A stretch of 64,000 bases of DNA from Pseudomonadota bacterium (GCA_018240405.1 JAFEFW010000617.1:1-64000); one strand, 5' to 3'; shown: positions 1 through 11,622, numbered from the stretch's first letter. Notes: a model not told the origin generated them from the sequence alone. Numbers and translations: made by a program.

Positions 1-583
1 CATTGCGACGGGCGTAGACCGCCTCATCCGCCCGGCGCAGCAGATCCTCGCGTGCCTCCGCCTCCAGCGCCTTGGCGGTGTCGGGTCTTGGCTTCACCGC
101 CAGCAGCGACAGGCCGAGGATCTCGATGCCAAGGGCATCCAGCGCGGCATTGCTGCGAAGCGCGGTGGCAGCACGGGCGGCGAGTGTCTGGCCGTTCGCG
201 AGCGCGTCGCGCAGGCGGGCAGCCTGCACCTCGGTGCTCATTGCCACCTGTACCTGGTCGATGATCCGCTGCGACAACTTCTGCGGATCCTCAGCCGCGT
301 AAGCGCCCTTGCGGGTGACGGTGAAGTTCAGCAGCGCGGCGGTGCGGCGGGGATCGGCCACGCGCCATGTCACCTGGCCCTGCACCGTCACCTCCTGGAA
401 GTCGGCCGTGACCTCCGGGAAGATGAACGGTTCGTCGACGCTGGCGGTGGGCACGACAACGATGGTCGCGGTTGGGGCGAAATACCAGAAGCCGAGGCCT
501 GCGCCTTCCCGCCTTGGGCGGCCGTTGCGGAACAGCATGACGTACTGGGTGGGCTGGGTCTTGAGGAAACGGAAGCCAAACAT
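1..583 (-). CDS. SPFH/band-7 (stomatin-prohibitin-like) protein, 3' end cut by window
   Basis: The reverse strand reads open from an ATG at 583 to the window edge, giving about 194 residues with no stop, so the C-terminus is missing. The start is preceded by GGGAG seven bases upstream. The product opens with MFGFRFLKTQPTQYVMLFRN, followed by a beta-rich segment (VVVPTASVDEPFIFPEVTAD, then FQEVTVQGQVTWRVADP). It ends in an Ala/Glu/Arg-rich helix (KALEAEAREDLLRRADEAVY), which is the usual SPFH layout of beta domain plus coiled coil. SPFH proteins form oligomeric scaffolds at membranes. There is no clear N-terminal membrane helix here, so membrane association is uncertain. It diverges from the NrtR-like gene at 699 and shares its palindromic control region. 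Family assignment is fairly secure; the role is unknown. Confidence 0.8.
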   Translation of the reverse strand, partial: MFGFRFLKTQPTQYVMLFRNGRPRREGAGLGFWYFAPTATIVVVPTASVDEPFIFPEVTADFQEVTVQGQVTWRVADPRRTAALLNFTVTRKGAYAAEDPQKLSQRIIDQVQVAMSTEVQAARLRDALANGQTLAARAATALRSNAALDALGIEILGLSLLAVKPRPDTAKALEAEAREDLLRRADEAVYARRN

Positions 584-630
584 CGATGTCTCCCTCTGGC
601 TGTCTGTGCACTGGCGGCAGCAGATCACAG

Positions 631-673
631 TTAGTGTGTAATAGCTACTAAGTTAGTTGATACTTCACACTAA
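631..673. promoter_or_regulatory. 43-bp palindromic operator candidate between SPFH and NrtR-like genes
   Basis: The outer arms TTAGTGTG (631-638) and CACACTAA (666-673) and the core ACTAAGTTAGT (647-657) share one symmetry centre at position 652. Of the 21 base pairs around the centre, 17 are complementary. It lies in the 115-bp gap between two divergent genes. NrtR proteins bind palindromes near genes they control and often near themselves, so autoregulation plus control of the SPFH gene is the simple inference. Confidence 0.6.
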
Positions 674-698
674 GCCTGGCATGCGCTAAACGCAGGCT

Positions 699-1391
699 AT
701 GGAGCCGACCGACGAAAACGCGCTGAAGCCGATCGCCTCAGTGGACCTCGTGGTCCTGGCGCTGTCGGAGCACGGGTTACAGGTGCTGCTGATACGGCGG
801 CAGGCCGATCCGTTCCGCGGCGCCTGGGCGCTGCCGGGCGGCTGGATTCACACGGACGAAGACCCGGACCTTGACGCCGCCGCCGCTCGGGTCTCCCGCG
901 AGAAGACCGGCGTGGAAACGCCCTATCTGGAGCAGCTTGCCACCTTCGGCAGCGCCGGCCGCGACCCGCGCGGCTGGAGTGTCAGCGTCGGCTACGTCGC
1001 GCTGCTGCCAGCCGACGAGGTGGCAGGCCGGGCGGCGGAGAGCACCGACACCGCATGGCATGCGGTAACGGGGGACGGCGTGGCGGTTCCCTTGGCCTTC
1101 GACCACGCGTCCATTCTGCGTGCAGGGCTGATCCGCCTGCGCGCCAAGGTCGAGTATACCAGCCTGCCGGTACACCTGCTGCCGGCCGGTTTCACACTGG
1201 GGGAACTGCAGGCGGTGTATGAGCGTATCCTGGGGCGGCGGCTGGACAAGTCCGCGTTCCGCAAGCGCATCGCCGAAGTGGATTTTGTCGAACCAGTACC
1301 GAGTGCGATGCGCCGTGGCAGCAATCGGCCGGCGCAGATCTACCGGGTGAAGCCCGGGCTGGGGACGGCGTTCTTCGATCGCACGATCTGA
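699..1391 (+). CDS. NrtR-like regulator: Nudix-related domain plus C-terminal winged helix
   Basis: The product has 230 residues. Residues 10-140 are a Nudix fold containing [11 protein letters not shown]. The Nudix box is degraded: where hydrolases have REUxEE this protein reads RVSREKTGV, which suggests ligand sensing rather than catalysis. Residues 150-225 resemble the NrtR DNA-binding domain ([20 protein letters not shown], then [10 protein letters not shown]). Members of this family repress NAD-salvage or sugar genes and respond to ADP-ribose or related nucleotides; which ligand applies here cannot be told. It diverges from the SPFH gene across a 43-bp palindrome. A catalytically active Nudix enzyme is the alternative, but the winged-helix tail and degraded box argue against it. 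Confidence 0.8.
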   Translation: MEPTDENALKPIASVDLVVLALSEHGLQVLLIRRQADPFRGAWALPGGWIHTDEDPDLDAAAARVSREKTGVETPYLEQLATFGSAGRDPRGWSVSVGYVALLPADEVAGRAAESTDTAWHAVTGDGVAVPLAFDHASILRAGLIRLRAKVEYTSLPVHLLPAGFTLGELQAVYERILGRRLDKSAFRKRIAEVDFVEPVPSAMRRGSNRPAQIYRVKPGLGTAFFDRTI

Positions 1392-1417
1392 TCCGGGCTG
1401 CGCCACGCAAACTGCCC

Positions 1418-1446
1418 TTGACTTCGCCGGATGGCGCGGCCATTAA
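1418..1446 (+). promoter_or_regulatory. Sigma-70-type promoter of tRNA-Ala
   Basis: TTGACT (1418-1423) and CATTAA (1441-1446) are separated by 17 bases. This places a start site near 1453, about 15 bases before the mature tRNA. Confidence 0.5.
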
Positions 1447-1468
1447 CCGCGCCTCGCTGGTCGGGGAT

Positions 1469-1544
1469 GGGGCTGTAGCTCAGTTGGGAGAGCGCCTCGT
1501 TCGCAATGAGGAGGTCAGGGGTTCGATTCCCCTCAGCTCCACCA
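1469..1544 (+). tRNA. tRNA-Ala (anticodon CGC)
   Basis: A 76-nt cloverleaf with CCA encoded. The acceptor arm begins GGGGCTG and ends CAGCTCC-ACCA. The D arm contains AGCTCAGTTGGGAGAGC and the T loop is TTCGATT. The anticodon loop is TTCGCAA, giving CGC at positions 34-36, which reads the alanine codon GCG. The anticodon stem CCTCG/TGAGG closes with one G-T pair. Confidence 0.95.
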
Positions 1545-2278
1545 TCCCGCGTTCCGGACCGCAGTTCCTCCAGATGCACCAGCTCCGCAAGGCGCGCGCA
1601 CGGCAGCGCACCGATTTGCCGGGCTGGCCTACTGGCCGTCGGGCCTCACCGGAGATGCTTCCACGACACACCGCCGTCTGGTTCGATGATGTTTCGGCCG
1701 ACATTGAAATAGACGGCTTGGGAGCCGCCCGAAGCCGCATCACATGTAGTTGAGGATGTCGAAGCTGCACCCGCGGATCATCGCCAGTGCTGTCTTTGCC
1801 GCTGCAACCCCGGAGTTTGTAGCACTTGATACTCAATCATGTATGACCCTACCACCGACGACGAAAGCTATGGCCGGTGATACGCGAAACCGGACCTCCT
1901 GGACCGTCTGGCCAGCGAGTTGGCGGGCGGTGATGATATGACAATCTGTCCGCTTTCCGTTTCTGATCCTTGCTTGAGAAGTCGCAGGTCCAGCCGCCTG
2001 GGCAGCCTGTGTTCCCAGAGGATGCCCTCGACCACGAAAGCCGTCTCGCGCGCCCGACCGTCGCCCGATGCAAGAGCCCAATTATCCATTTGCTCAGCAA
2101 ACGCCTGTTGTGCAGCCTGCTGATCCGCCGTCAGTTGTATTGCCCGAAGTATCTTCTTCGTCGTCGCACCAAGATGGGGTCCGCTGGTGGCATTGACCCT
2201 GACAACCATTGCAATGGCCGCGCCTGATGACCCTGCGTCCGCGCTCTTTGCCGATGCTGCTGCAGGCCAGCGGAGGCG
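1545..2278. other. 734-bp gap after tRNA-Ala, poorly coding
   Basis: No gene is convincing. The only stretch with protein-like composition is on the reverse strand, from an ATG at 2209 to 1868 (113 codons, including TADQQAAQQAFAEQMDNWAL). Near its end a neighbouring frame continues more sensibly (ARQLAGQTVQEVRFRVSPAI) to 1833, so it may be a decayed, frameshifted gene. No integrase, direct repeat of the tRNA end or inverted repeats were seen. Confidence 0.4.
1833..2209 (-). pseudogene. Possible decayed hypothetical gene (frameshifted)
   Basis: From the ATG at 2209, about 85 codons look coding (Ala/Gln-rich helix, then ARETAFVVEGILWEHRLPRR). Around 1950 the frame turns arginine/serine-rich, while the neighbouring frame yields a plausible beta-rich tail ending at 1833. 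One indel would join the two. No family was recognised and no good ribosome binding site is present. It could equally be chance open reading frame in G+C-rich DNA. Confidence 0.25.
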
Positions 2279-2911
2279 CTAACCCTTAGCCCGCTTCGCA
2301 CACGCAATGAACCTGCGAATCAGCGCCGGGTCCTTCCGGCCCTTCTCCCGTTCAACGCCCGAGGACACATCCACCGCCGTCGCCCCGGTCATCCGGATCG
2401 CCTCGGCGACGTTGTCGGGCGTCAGCCCGCCGGCCAACATCCACGGGCACGGCGCCGTCCAGCCGCGCAGCATCGACCAGTCGAATGAAACCGCATTGCC
2501 GCCGGGCCGTGTCGCATCCGCCGGCGGCTTCGCCTCCAGCAGTAATGCGTCGGCATCCTGGCTGGACACCGGCAGGTCCGCTGGCGCGGCGATCCCGACC
2601 GGACGCCACACCGGCAGGCCGAAGCGCGCCCGCAACCGCGCGGGCGAGACGTCACGGCCATAGACCTGCAGCGCGCTCAGCGGCACCGCGGCCAGCACAG
2701 AAGCGATCAGGTCGTCCGTCGGGTCGACGAACAGGCCGACGCGCGGCGGGCCACCCTCAAGCCGCCGGGAGAGCGCCGCCGCCTGCGCCGCCGTCACGGC
2801 ACGTGGCGATGGCGGAAAGAACACAAGGCCAAGCCAGTCCGCACCGGCCTCGACCGCCGTATCGAATGCGGCAGGATCATTGATCCCACAGATCTTGACG
2901 CGCACGATCAT
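2279..2911 (-). CDS. trpF: Phosphoribosylanthranilate isomerase
   Basis: This 210-residue TIM barrel catalyses the Amadori rearrangement of phosphoribosylanthranilate in tryptophan synthesis. It opens with VRVKICGI, whose Cys is the catalytic base of the family. It has the GLVFFPPSPR strand after the first helices and the phosphate-binding loops LAGGLTPDNV and VDVSSGVE near the C-terminus. Length is normal. The ATG overlaps the pyrF stop (ATGA), so the two are translationally coupled. The other trp genes in this window, trpBA, lie 11 kb away on the opposite strand, so the common trpFBA arrangement is broken here. Confidence 0.97.
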   Translation of the reverse strand: MIVRVKICGINDPAAFDTAVEAGADWLGLVFFPPSPRAVTAAQAAALSRRLEGGPPRVGLFVDPTDDLIASVLAAVPLSALQVYGRDVSPARLRARFGLPVWRPVGIAAPADLPVSSQDADALLLEAKPPADATRPGGNAVSFDWSMLRGWTAPCPWMLAGGLTPDNVAEAIRMTGATAVDVSSGVEREKGRKDPALIRRFIACAKRAKG

Positions 2912-3600
2912 CGGATGCTGGCGGCAATCGCCGCGGCCGCGGCGCCTGGATCGGCAGCCTGGGTGATCGGGCGTCCGACGACGATCCAGTCGGCGCCGGC
3001 GGCCACAGCCTCGTGCGGCGTCATCACCCGCGCCTGGTCACCAGTGTCGGCTCCCGCCGGGCGGATGCCGGGCACCACCAGCTTAACCTGCGCCCCCAGC
3101 GCCTGGCGCAGCATCGCCACCTCCTGCGGGCTGCACACCAGGCCATCGGCACCGGCTTCGACCGCGAGGCGGCCAAGCCGCAGCACCTGCTCCACGGGTG
3201 ACGCCTGCACACCGATTGCCGCCAATGCCGCGGCATCCAGGCTGGTCAGCACGGTGACCGCCAGGATGATCGGCCGCACGGTCCCGGCTGTCTCGGCGGC
3301 CTGCCGGGCAGCCTGGATCATGGCGGCGCCACCGGCGGCATGGATCGTCAACATCCGTGGCTGCAGCGGAAGTACCGCGCGCACGGCACCGGCAACTGTG
3401 TTCGGAATGTCGTGCAGCTTCAGGTCGAGGAAAATGGGTGCGCCAGTCACCTGCCGATAGCCGGTCGGCCCGTTGGCGGCGAAAAACTCCAGGCCGAGCT
3501 TGAGCAGGCCGGCGTGGGCGCCAACGGCCTGGGCCCAGGATTGCGCCTGAACGGGGTCGACGGTGTCGAGGGCGACGATAAGGCGTTTAGGCGCGGTCAT
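2908..3600 (-). CDS. pyrF: Orotidine 5'-phosphate decarboxylase
   Basis: The last step of UMP synthesis. The 230-residue barrel carries the group signature with the catalytic Lys-Asp network (IFLDLKLHDIPNTV), the N-terminal LIVALDTVD strand and the C-terminal phosphate-gripper region (VVPGIRPAGADTGDQAR, then DWIVVGRPI). Length is normal for the bacterial family. It sits 82 bp downstream of the LapA-like gene and overlaps trpF by four bases, within a leftward cluster beginning at rpsA. Confidence 0.97.
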   Translation of the reverse strand: MTAPKRLIVALDTVDPVQAQSWAQAVGAHAGLLKLGLEFFAANGPTGYRQVTGAPIFLDLKLHDIPNTVAGAVRAVLPLQPRMLTIHAAGGAAMIQAARQAAETAGTVRPIILAVTVLTSLDAAALAAIGVQASPVEQVLRLGRLAVEAGADGLVCSPQEVAMLRQALGAQVKLVVPGIRPAGADTGDQARVMTPHEAVAAGADWIVVGRPITQAADPGAAAAAIAASIR

Positions 3601-3682
3601 GGACGAGGCGCCGGCAGCCGCTCGTCATCGCGAAAGCGGCAGTCGTGGGGATTGTCGGTAGGCTCTGCCCTAACGCAGCCCA

Positions 3683-4009
3683 TCACCGCGCAGACGGCAG
3701 CGCCAGCGTCGCCGGGCCGCTGCTCACCGGGGCGCTCGGCCGAGCCTGCAGCGCATCGACCTGGGACTGCAGCACACGCACGGTGCGCTCCGCCCGGCGG
3801 GCCCGGCGCCGCTGGCCGAGTTCAGCCACCCAGACCATCAGCCCGCCCAGCAGGATGCCCAGCGCCATGCCGGTCAGGATCGCCAGCGAGATCGGCACAT
3901 CGATCACGTAGTCAGTCGGCCAGAGGCCCAACCGCACCATCTCCATGTTGGACAGCGCGAAGATCGCAAACGGTACGCAAACAATGATCGTGATGATCAG
4001 GAAAATCAT
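3683..4009 (-). CDS. LapA-domain (DUF1049) small membrane protein
   Basis: A 108-residue protein with two hydrophobic helices, residues 2-20 ([20 protein letters not shown]) and about 40-63 ([20 protein letters not shown]). An Arg-rich cytoplasmic coiled-coil tail ([20 protein letters not shown]) follows. This is the LapA/YciS layout; the E. coli homologue works with LapB in lipopolysaccharide assembly control. No lapB is adjacent. Its start overlaps the ihfB stop by four bases, as is common in alphaproteobacteria. Confidence 0.8.
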   Translation of the reverse strand: MIFLIITIIVCVPFAIFALSNMEMVRLGLWPTDYVIDVPISLAILTGMALGILLGGLMVWVAELGQRRRARRAERTVRVLQSQVDALQARPSAPVSSGPATLALPSAR

Positions 4010-4335
4010 GGCTCTGGCCTTGTCTGCCGCTCTGCTCTTGGCGCGCGCGGAATGGCCCCCGCGTTCACCCGCAGCCTAAGTTCCTTGCCGGCCTTGAAGA
4101 ACGGGACCGACTTTTCGCTCACGGCAACGGATGCACCGGTTCTTGGGTTTCGTCCAGTGCGTGCGTCACGATGTTTCACCGTAAAGGCACCGAAACCGCG
4201 CAGTTCAACGCGCTCGCCCCGCGCCAGTGCGTAGGTGATTTCCTCAAAGATCGTTGCCACGATGGTTTCTACGTCATGGCCCCGCAGATGCGGGTTGGCC
4301 GCAGCCAGCTCTGCGATCAGCTCCGACTTTGTCAC
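4006..4335 (-). CDS. ihfB: Integration host factor beta subunit
   Basis: An HU/IHF-fold DNA-bending protein. I chose the GTG at 4335 ([10 protein letters not shown]) with GGGGA upstream, because it matches the family N-terminus; an ATG at 4383 would add 16 atypical residues. This gives 109 residues. The arm region reads [20 protein letters not shown] and includes the RNPRTG signature and its Pro, followed by [13 protein letters not shown]. The C-terminal tail (about 15 residues, Arg/Pro-rich) is longer than in E. coli. It lies 17 bp after sppA and overlaps the LapA-like gene. Confidence 0.93.
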   Translation of the reverse strand: MTKSELIAELAAANPHLRGHDVETIVATIFEEITYALARGERVELRGFGAFTVKHRDARTGRNPRTGASVAVSEKSVPFFKAGKELRLRVNAGAIPRAPRAERQTRPEP

Positions 4336-4352
4336 AGCGCTTCCCCGGAGAC

Positions 4353-5276
4353 TCAGTTCCCAGGACGCTGCCAGATCGCCCAAGGAGCGTCAAGACTAAG
4401 GCTTTGGGAAATCACACTTTTCCATAAACCATCCACAAGCGGGGCCAACTGGCCACCGATTGTCCACTTGCTCAGGTCGTTGGGCGACACGTCGTCCACT
4501 GGCAGAGTGGTGGCGATGCCCTTCTCCTTGTCCAACCAAGCGCGCGCCTCCCGCTCGCCGCCGATGGCATCGACAAGCCCAAGGGCGAGCGCCTGGCGGC
4601 CGGTATAGGGACGCCCGTCAGCCAATTCCCGCACCTTCTCCGGGTCCAGCTTGCGGCCGCGGGCAACAATCTGCACGAATTGGTCATACATATCGTCGAC
4701 CAGCCCTTGCAGCATTTTCTTCGCGTCCGCCGGCAGCGGCGTGAAAAAGTTTGGCTCATCCTTCAACGGGCCCGACTTGATCACCTGGGTGGAGATGCCG
4801 ACCTTGCTTAGCAGGTTGGAGGCTTCGCCGGTCTGCAGCAGCACCCCGATCGAGCCGGTCAGGGTCGATTCCCGAGCGAAGATGCGGGTCGTGGGAGCCG
4901 AGATCATGTAACCGGCAGACGCAGCAAGCCCGCCCATGACGGTCACCACCGGCTTTTTTTCATTCACCCGCTGGATCGCCGCGTGCAGGCTCTCGCCGCC
5001 TTCCACGCTGCCACCGGGGCTATCCACCGCCAGGATAACGGCCTTGACATTGTCGTCGTCGGCCAGCTTGTCGAGCGCTTCGGTGACCTTCCGGTCCTCG
5101 GTAATGAGCCCCTTCACCGTGACCCGTGCGACACGGCCACCGCCGGGTTTCAGCCCTGCGGCGTGCAGGGCGACGATCATGGCGACGACCACGGCCAGCA
5201 CCGCCAGCACGCGCCAAAAGATAAGGCGGCGCTTGAGGCGCCGCCTGTCGAGAAGCAAGTCGACTTCGAGTGACAT
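4353..5276 (-). CDS. sppA: Signal peptide peptidase SppA (short form)
   Basis: A 307-residue membrane-anchored serine/lysine protease of family S49. One transmembrane helix (about 19-38) follows a basic N-terminus. The nucleophile is Ser120 in [10 protein letters not shown] and the general base is Lys172 in GPLKDEPN. Their 52-residue spacing matches the B. subtilis enzyme (Ser147/Lys199). The [12 protein letters not shown] motif is also present. This is the short single-domain type, which assembles as an octamer. It begins nine bases after rpsA ends, so it is almost certainly co-transcribed with it. Confidence 0.95.
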   Translation of the reverse strand: MSLEVDLLLDRRRLKRRLIFWRVLAVLAVVVAMIVALHAAGLKPGGGRVARVTVKGLITEDRKVTEALDKLADDDNVKAVILAVDSPGGSVEGGESLHAAIQRVNEKKPVVTVMGGLAASAGYMISAPTTRIFARESTLTGSIGVLLQTGEASNLLSKVGISTQVIKSGPLKDEPNFFTPLPADAKKMLQGLVDDMYDQFVQIVARGRKLDPEKVRELADGRPYTGRQALALGLVDAIGGEREARAWLDKEKGIATTLPVDDVSPNDLSKWTIGGQLAPLVDGLWKSVISQSLSLDAPWAIWQRPGN

Positions 5277-5285
5277 CGATTGGTG

Positions 5286-7025
5286 TTAGCTGTTGTCCTG
5301 CGCCAACTGGTTGCGGCGACGGATCGCCGCGCCGAGGATGTCGCCCAGCGACGCGCCGGAGTCCGAAGACCCGTATTCGGCCATCGCCTGCTTCTCTTCC
5401 TCGATCTCCTTGCCCTTGATGGTCAGGGTCAGCTTGCGGGCGGCACGATCGATCGCGGTGATGCGGGCATCGACCTTCTCACCGACGGCGAAGCGTTCCG
5501 GCCGCTGATCGGCCTTGTCGCGTGCCAGTTCGGCCCGGCGGATGAAGCCGGTCAGCACGTCGTTGACCTTCACCTCGACGCCGTTGGCCTGAACCGCCGA
5601 GACGATGCAGGTCACGATGTCGCCCTTGTGGACGTTGCCCAGGACGGTAGCGGCCGGGTCATCGCGCAGCTGCTTGATGCCGAGGCTGATGCGCTCCTTC
5701 TCGACATCGACGTCGAGCACCTTGGCCTTGACGGTCTGGCCCTTCTCATAGCCAGCCATCGCAGCCTCGCCGGACTCGTCCCAGGACAGGTCGGACATGT
5801 GCACCATGCCGTCGATGTCCGCAGACAGGCCGATGAACAGGCCGAACTCGGTGATGTTGCGGATTTCGCCCTCGACTTCGGTGCCGATCGGGTGATCCTC
5901 GACGAACTGCTCCCACGGATTGCGCTGCACCTGCTTCAGGCCCAGCGAGATACGGCGCTTGGAGCTGTCGACGTCCAGCACCATGACGTCCACTTCCTGC
6001 GAGGTAGAGACGATCTTGCCAGGGTGGACGTTCTTCTTGGTCCAGGACATTTCGGATACGTGCACCAGGCCCTCGACCCCCGGCTCCAGCTCCACGAAGG
6101 CGCCGTAGTCGGTGATGTTGGTGACGCGGCCGGTGTAGCGAGCGCCCGGCGGGTATTTCGCCGCCACGCCTTCCCACGGATCGGTCTCGAGCTGCTTCAT
6201 GCCCAGGCTGATGCGCTGGGTGTCCGAATTGAAGCGGATCACCTGCACCTTGACCTGCTGGCCGATGGTCAGCGCTTCGGACGGGTGGTTGATGCGGCGC
6301 CACGCGATATCCGTGACGTGCAGCAGGCCGTCGACGCCGCCCAGGTCCACGAACGCGCCGTAGTCGGTGATGTTCTTCACCACGCCGTCCAGGATCATGC
6401 CTTCCTTCAGGCCCTGGATCAGTTCGCTGCGCTGTTCCGCGCGAGTCTCTTCCAGCACGGCGCGGCGGGACACGACGATGTTGCCGCGAGCGCGGTCCAT
6501 CTTCAGGATCTGAAACGGCTGCGGCGTGCCCATCAGCGGCGCGACGTCGCGCACCGGACGGATGTCCACCTGGCTGCCCGGCAGGAACGCCACGGCGCCG
6601 CCGAGGTCGACGGTGAAGCCGCCCTTGACGCGGCCGTAGATCGTGCCGTCGACGCGCTCCTTCTGGTCGAACGCCTTCTCCAGGTTGGTCCAGGCTTCCT
6701 CGCGGCGCGCCTTCTCCCGCGACAGGATGATGGCGCCGTCGCGATCCTCATACCGCTCGACATAGAGTTCGACCAGGTCGCCGGGCTTCACTTCCGGCTT
6801 GGCACCGGGCGGACCGAATTCCTTCAGGGCGACGCGGCCCTCGGACTTCAAGCCGACATCGACGACGGCGAATTCATCGGTGAGGCGCACAACACGGCCC
6901 GTGACGACGGAGCCGTCGAAGCCGGTGTCTGTGCCGAGTGTTTCCTCAAGGAGAGAGGCGAAGTCTTCGCCTTTGAAGTGGTCTTGCGCAGGCTCATGCG
7001 CGCGCGCGGCGGCTTGTAATGCCAT
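5286..7025 (-). CDS. rpsA: 30S ribosomal protein S1
   Basis: Binds mRNA during translation initiation. I chose the ATG at 7025 (MALQAAARAHEPAQ), giving 579 residues; longer in-frame readings to 7211 have non-coding composition. Six S1/OB repeats are visible. The last four share a clear pattern such as GVVKNITDYGAFVDLGGVDG, GRVTNITDYGAFVELEPGVE and GEIRNITEFGLFIGLSADID. The first two are more divergent, as in other S1 proteins. The C-terminus is acidic and Ser-rich. It heads the cluster with sppA, ihfB, the LapA-like gene, pyrF and trpF; cmk, often upstream, is absent. Confidence 0.97.
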   Translation of the reverse strand: MALQAAARAHEPAQDHFKGEDFASLLEETLGTDTGFDGSVVTGRVVRLTDEFAVVDVGLKSEGRVALKEFGPPGAKPEVKPGDLVELYVERYEDRDGAIILSREKARREEAWTNLEKAFDQKERVDGTIYGRVKGGFTVDLGGAVAFLPGSQVDIRPVRDVAPLMGTPQPFQILKMDRARGNIVVSRRAVLEETRAEQRSELIQGLKEGMILDGVVKNITDYGAFVDLGGVDGLLHVTDIAWRRINHPSEALTIGQQVKVQVIRFNSDTQRISLGMKQLETDPWEGVAAKYPPGARYTGRVTNITDYGAFVELEPGVEGLVHVSEMSWTKKNVHPGKIVSTSQEVDVMVLDVDSSKRRISLGLKQVQRNPWEQFVEDHPIGTEVEGEIRNITEFGLFIGLSADIDGMVHMSDLSWDESGEAAMAGYEKGQTVKAKVLDVDVEKERISLGIKQLRDDPAATVLGNVHKGDIVTCIVSAVQANGVEVKVNDVLTGFIRRAELARDKADQRPERFAVGEKVDARITAIDRAARKLTLTIKGKEIEEEKQAMAEYGSSDSGASLGDILGAAIRRRNQLAQDNS

Positions 7026-7183
7026 GTGGTTGGTATGTTCCGTTACGGGTGCGCCGGGCAGCAGGCCCGGCTGGTTGCCGTGGTATGCGCGTCTCCGAAT
7101 GCGGAAACACGGCTTGCCCGCGTCGCACAGGGCGCGGGCCGGGTTGGGGATGCGGCGCCAAATATGGGTAGCGTCGAGTCGGG

Positions 7184-7211
7184 GAGATAGAGGATTCGGT
7201 TGGCGAGTCAA
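7184..7211 (-). promoter_or_regulatory. Sigma-70-type promoter of the rpsA cluster
   Basis: Read leftward, TTGACT (7211-7206) and TATCTC (7189-7184) are separated by 16 bases. Transcription would begin near 7177, leaving a leader of about 150 nt before the rpsA ATG. Such a leader is long enough for autoregulation by S1, as known in enterobacteria; that is inference here. Confidence 0.5.
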
Positions 7212-10100
<2,889 letters not shown>

Positions 10101-10204
10101 CTGGCGCTCTCTCTACGCAGGGATCCAACGGAAGGCCTTGAGGCCGGCGGGACCCTGACCTCGGCCCGGAGTCTTCGGTGAGCGGACCCTGTGATTTTGC
10201 TTCC

Positions 10205-10238
10205 AAAGGCCTGCGCTGCCATGCGCGGGCCTTTTCTT
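10205..10238 (+). terminator. Rho-independent terminator after katG
   Basis: The stem AAAGGCCTGCGC pairs with GCGCGGGCCTTT (one G-T pair) around the loop TGCCAT and is followed by TTCTT. It lies 105 bp after the katG stop. Confidence 0.75.
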
Positions 10239-10380
10239 CATGAGGATCGCAGCGACACATCCGCCGCGGCGCGCGGGAAGCCGCCACGATCACAACGCCG
10301 TGTGACCGTTACATTTCGGGACACTATGGCACGGAACTTCCTGTTCAAGATGAGGCATCCACAGACTGCTTCATAACGAT

Positions 10381-11622
10381 ATGGCTTGCATCAAACGCTT
10401 CATTCACGCTGCGTGGTTCGAAGGCCGCCTTTGGGTCAGCGGCTGCACGCTTCGCAAATCGGCACCCGCGCTGATCCCATTGCTGGTCGCTGTTGGTTAC
10501 GTTGCCGGCCCCTGGGATTTCATCCCGGACCACATACCTTATGTCGGCCATGCTGATGAGGCCGGAATCGCCACGCTGGGTGTGCTGACGGCAAGGATGC
10601 TGCTGCCGCCTGAAGCTTTTGCCGGCCTACTGGAACAGATGCGGGACGGTTCACAACCATTCCAGCCAACATCGTTGCAATTGTTGACATGGCTGGTCTG
10701 GCACCGGCGCCTGCGGCGAACGCGCGCCCATGCCGCGACCCGCCTTCGCCGTCTGCGGTCGCGGCCACACCGCAACGCTCGCGCCGCCGACAGGCTGTTC
10801 GATACGGTGGGCTATCGGCGCTGGTGGCAGCTCCGGTCAATCGCGGCGCCACGCGTTTCGGCGCTGTCAGGCCTTGTCGTTGTCGGCGGCTCACCCCGCA
10901 GCGGCACTACCCTGCTGCGAACACTGCTCAGCCGCCATTCGATGATCGCCGCTGGTCCCGAAACGACAGTGTTTCTGAACCGCATCAGCTCTCCCGAGGA
11001 CATCGCTACCCGCCTGGGATGGCAGGCCGCCGAGATCAGGCAATGGCAGCGCGACAGCCGCTCCCAGGCCGAGTTCATCGGGCGCTTCCATGCCGCGGTC
11101 GTGCAGCGGTTCGGCAAGCCTGTCTGGCTGGAGAAAACCCCGCGCAATGTTGGGCGGTTCCGCTTTGTGCGCCGCCACTTTCCCAATGCCAAGCTCGTCC
11201 ACATCGTCCGCGACGGGCGCGACGTGGTCTGCTCGCTCCGGCGTACACCGTTTGCTCGGCTGGACCACGCGGCACCCGATAGCACGGCAGCGGCAATCCG
11301 CTGCGCTGTACAATGGCGCAAACTTGTGGAGGCTGGGATCAAATGGCGTCATGACCCGAACTATTACGAGCTGTCATACGAAGCTCTGGTCAGGGCGCCA
11401 GAGGAGCAGTTGCGCGCATTGCTGACCTTCCTCGACCTGCCCTGGGAGCCACAGATCCTGCAGCCGGCGGACGATGAGGCGCCGGACATCTTTGAATCGA
11501 AGGCGACACGGGCCATCTTCGACTCCTCGCCCGGCCGCTGGCGGCATGAACTCTCGCCGGCCGACCAACGGGCGCTGGACGTGCTGCTTGGCCCAACGCT
11601 GGCGAAGGTCGGCTACGCCTGA
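10381..11622 (+). CDS. DUF1232 (YkvA-like) domain fused to a PAPS-dependent-type sulfotransferase
   Basis: The product has 413 residues. Residues 20-75 are a DUF1232/YkvA segment: a hydrophobic helix (ALIPLLVAVGYVAGPWDFIP), then DHIPYVGHADE, the family's PxDxIPD..P..G..D pattern. A basic linker (about 105-140) follows. Residues 163-405 are a sulfotransferase-fold domain. Its P-loop GGSPRSGTTLLR (169-180) binds the 5'-phosphosulfate, and KLVHIVRDGRDVVCS matches the 3'-phosphate site. Bacterial members sulfate glycans, lipids or unknown acceptors. The DUF1232 part should anchor it in the membrane. A 280-bp gap separates it from katG, so it probably has its own promoter. Substrate unknown. Confidence 0.75.
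   Translation: MACIKRFIHAAWFEGRLWVSGCTLRKSAPALIPLLVAVGYVAGPWDFIPDHIPYVGHADEAGIATLGVLTARMLLPPEAFAGLLEQMRDGSQPFQPTSLQLLTWLVWHRRLRRTRAHAATRLRRLRSRPHRNARAADRLFDTVGYRRWWQLRSIAAPRVSALSGLVVVGGSPRSGTTLLRTLLSRHSMIAAGPETTVFLNRISSPEDIATRLGWQAAEIRQWQRDSRSQAEFIGRFHAAVVQRFGKPVWLEKTPRNVGRFRFVRRHFPNAKLVHIVRDGRDVVCSLRRTPFARLDHAAPDSTAAAIRCAVQWRKLVEAGIKWRHDPNYYELSYEALVRAPEEQLRALLTFLDLPWEPQILQPADDEAPDIFESKATRAIFDSSPGRWRHELSPADQRALDVLLGPTLAKVGYA

Noticed and set aside
1340-1579. Leftward frame across tRNA-Ala
   Set aside because: Contains the well-known NRTPDLL-type translation of a tRNA antisense strand; not a gene.
5280-7019. Long rightward open frame antisense to rpsA (579 codons)
   Set aside because: It mirrors the codon periodicity of the real S1 gene and has no recognisable domain; G+C-rich codons rarely form stops on the opposite strand.
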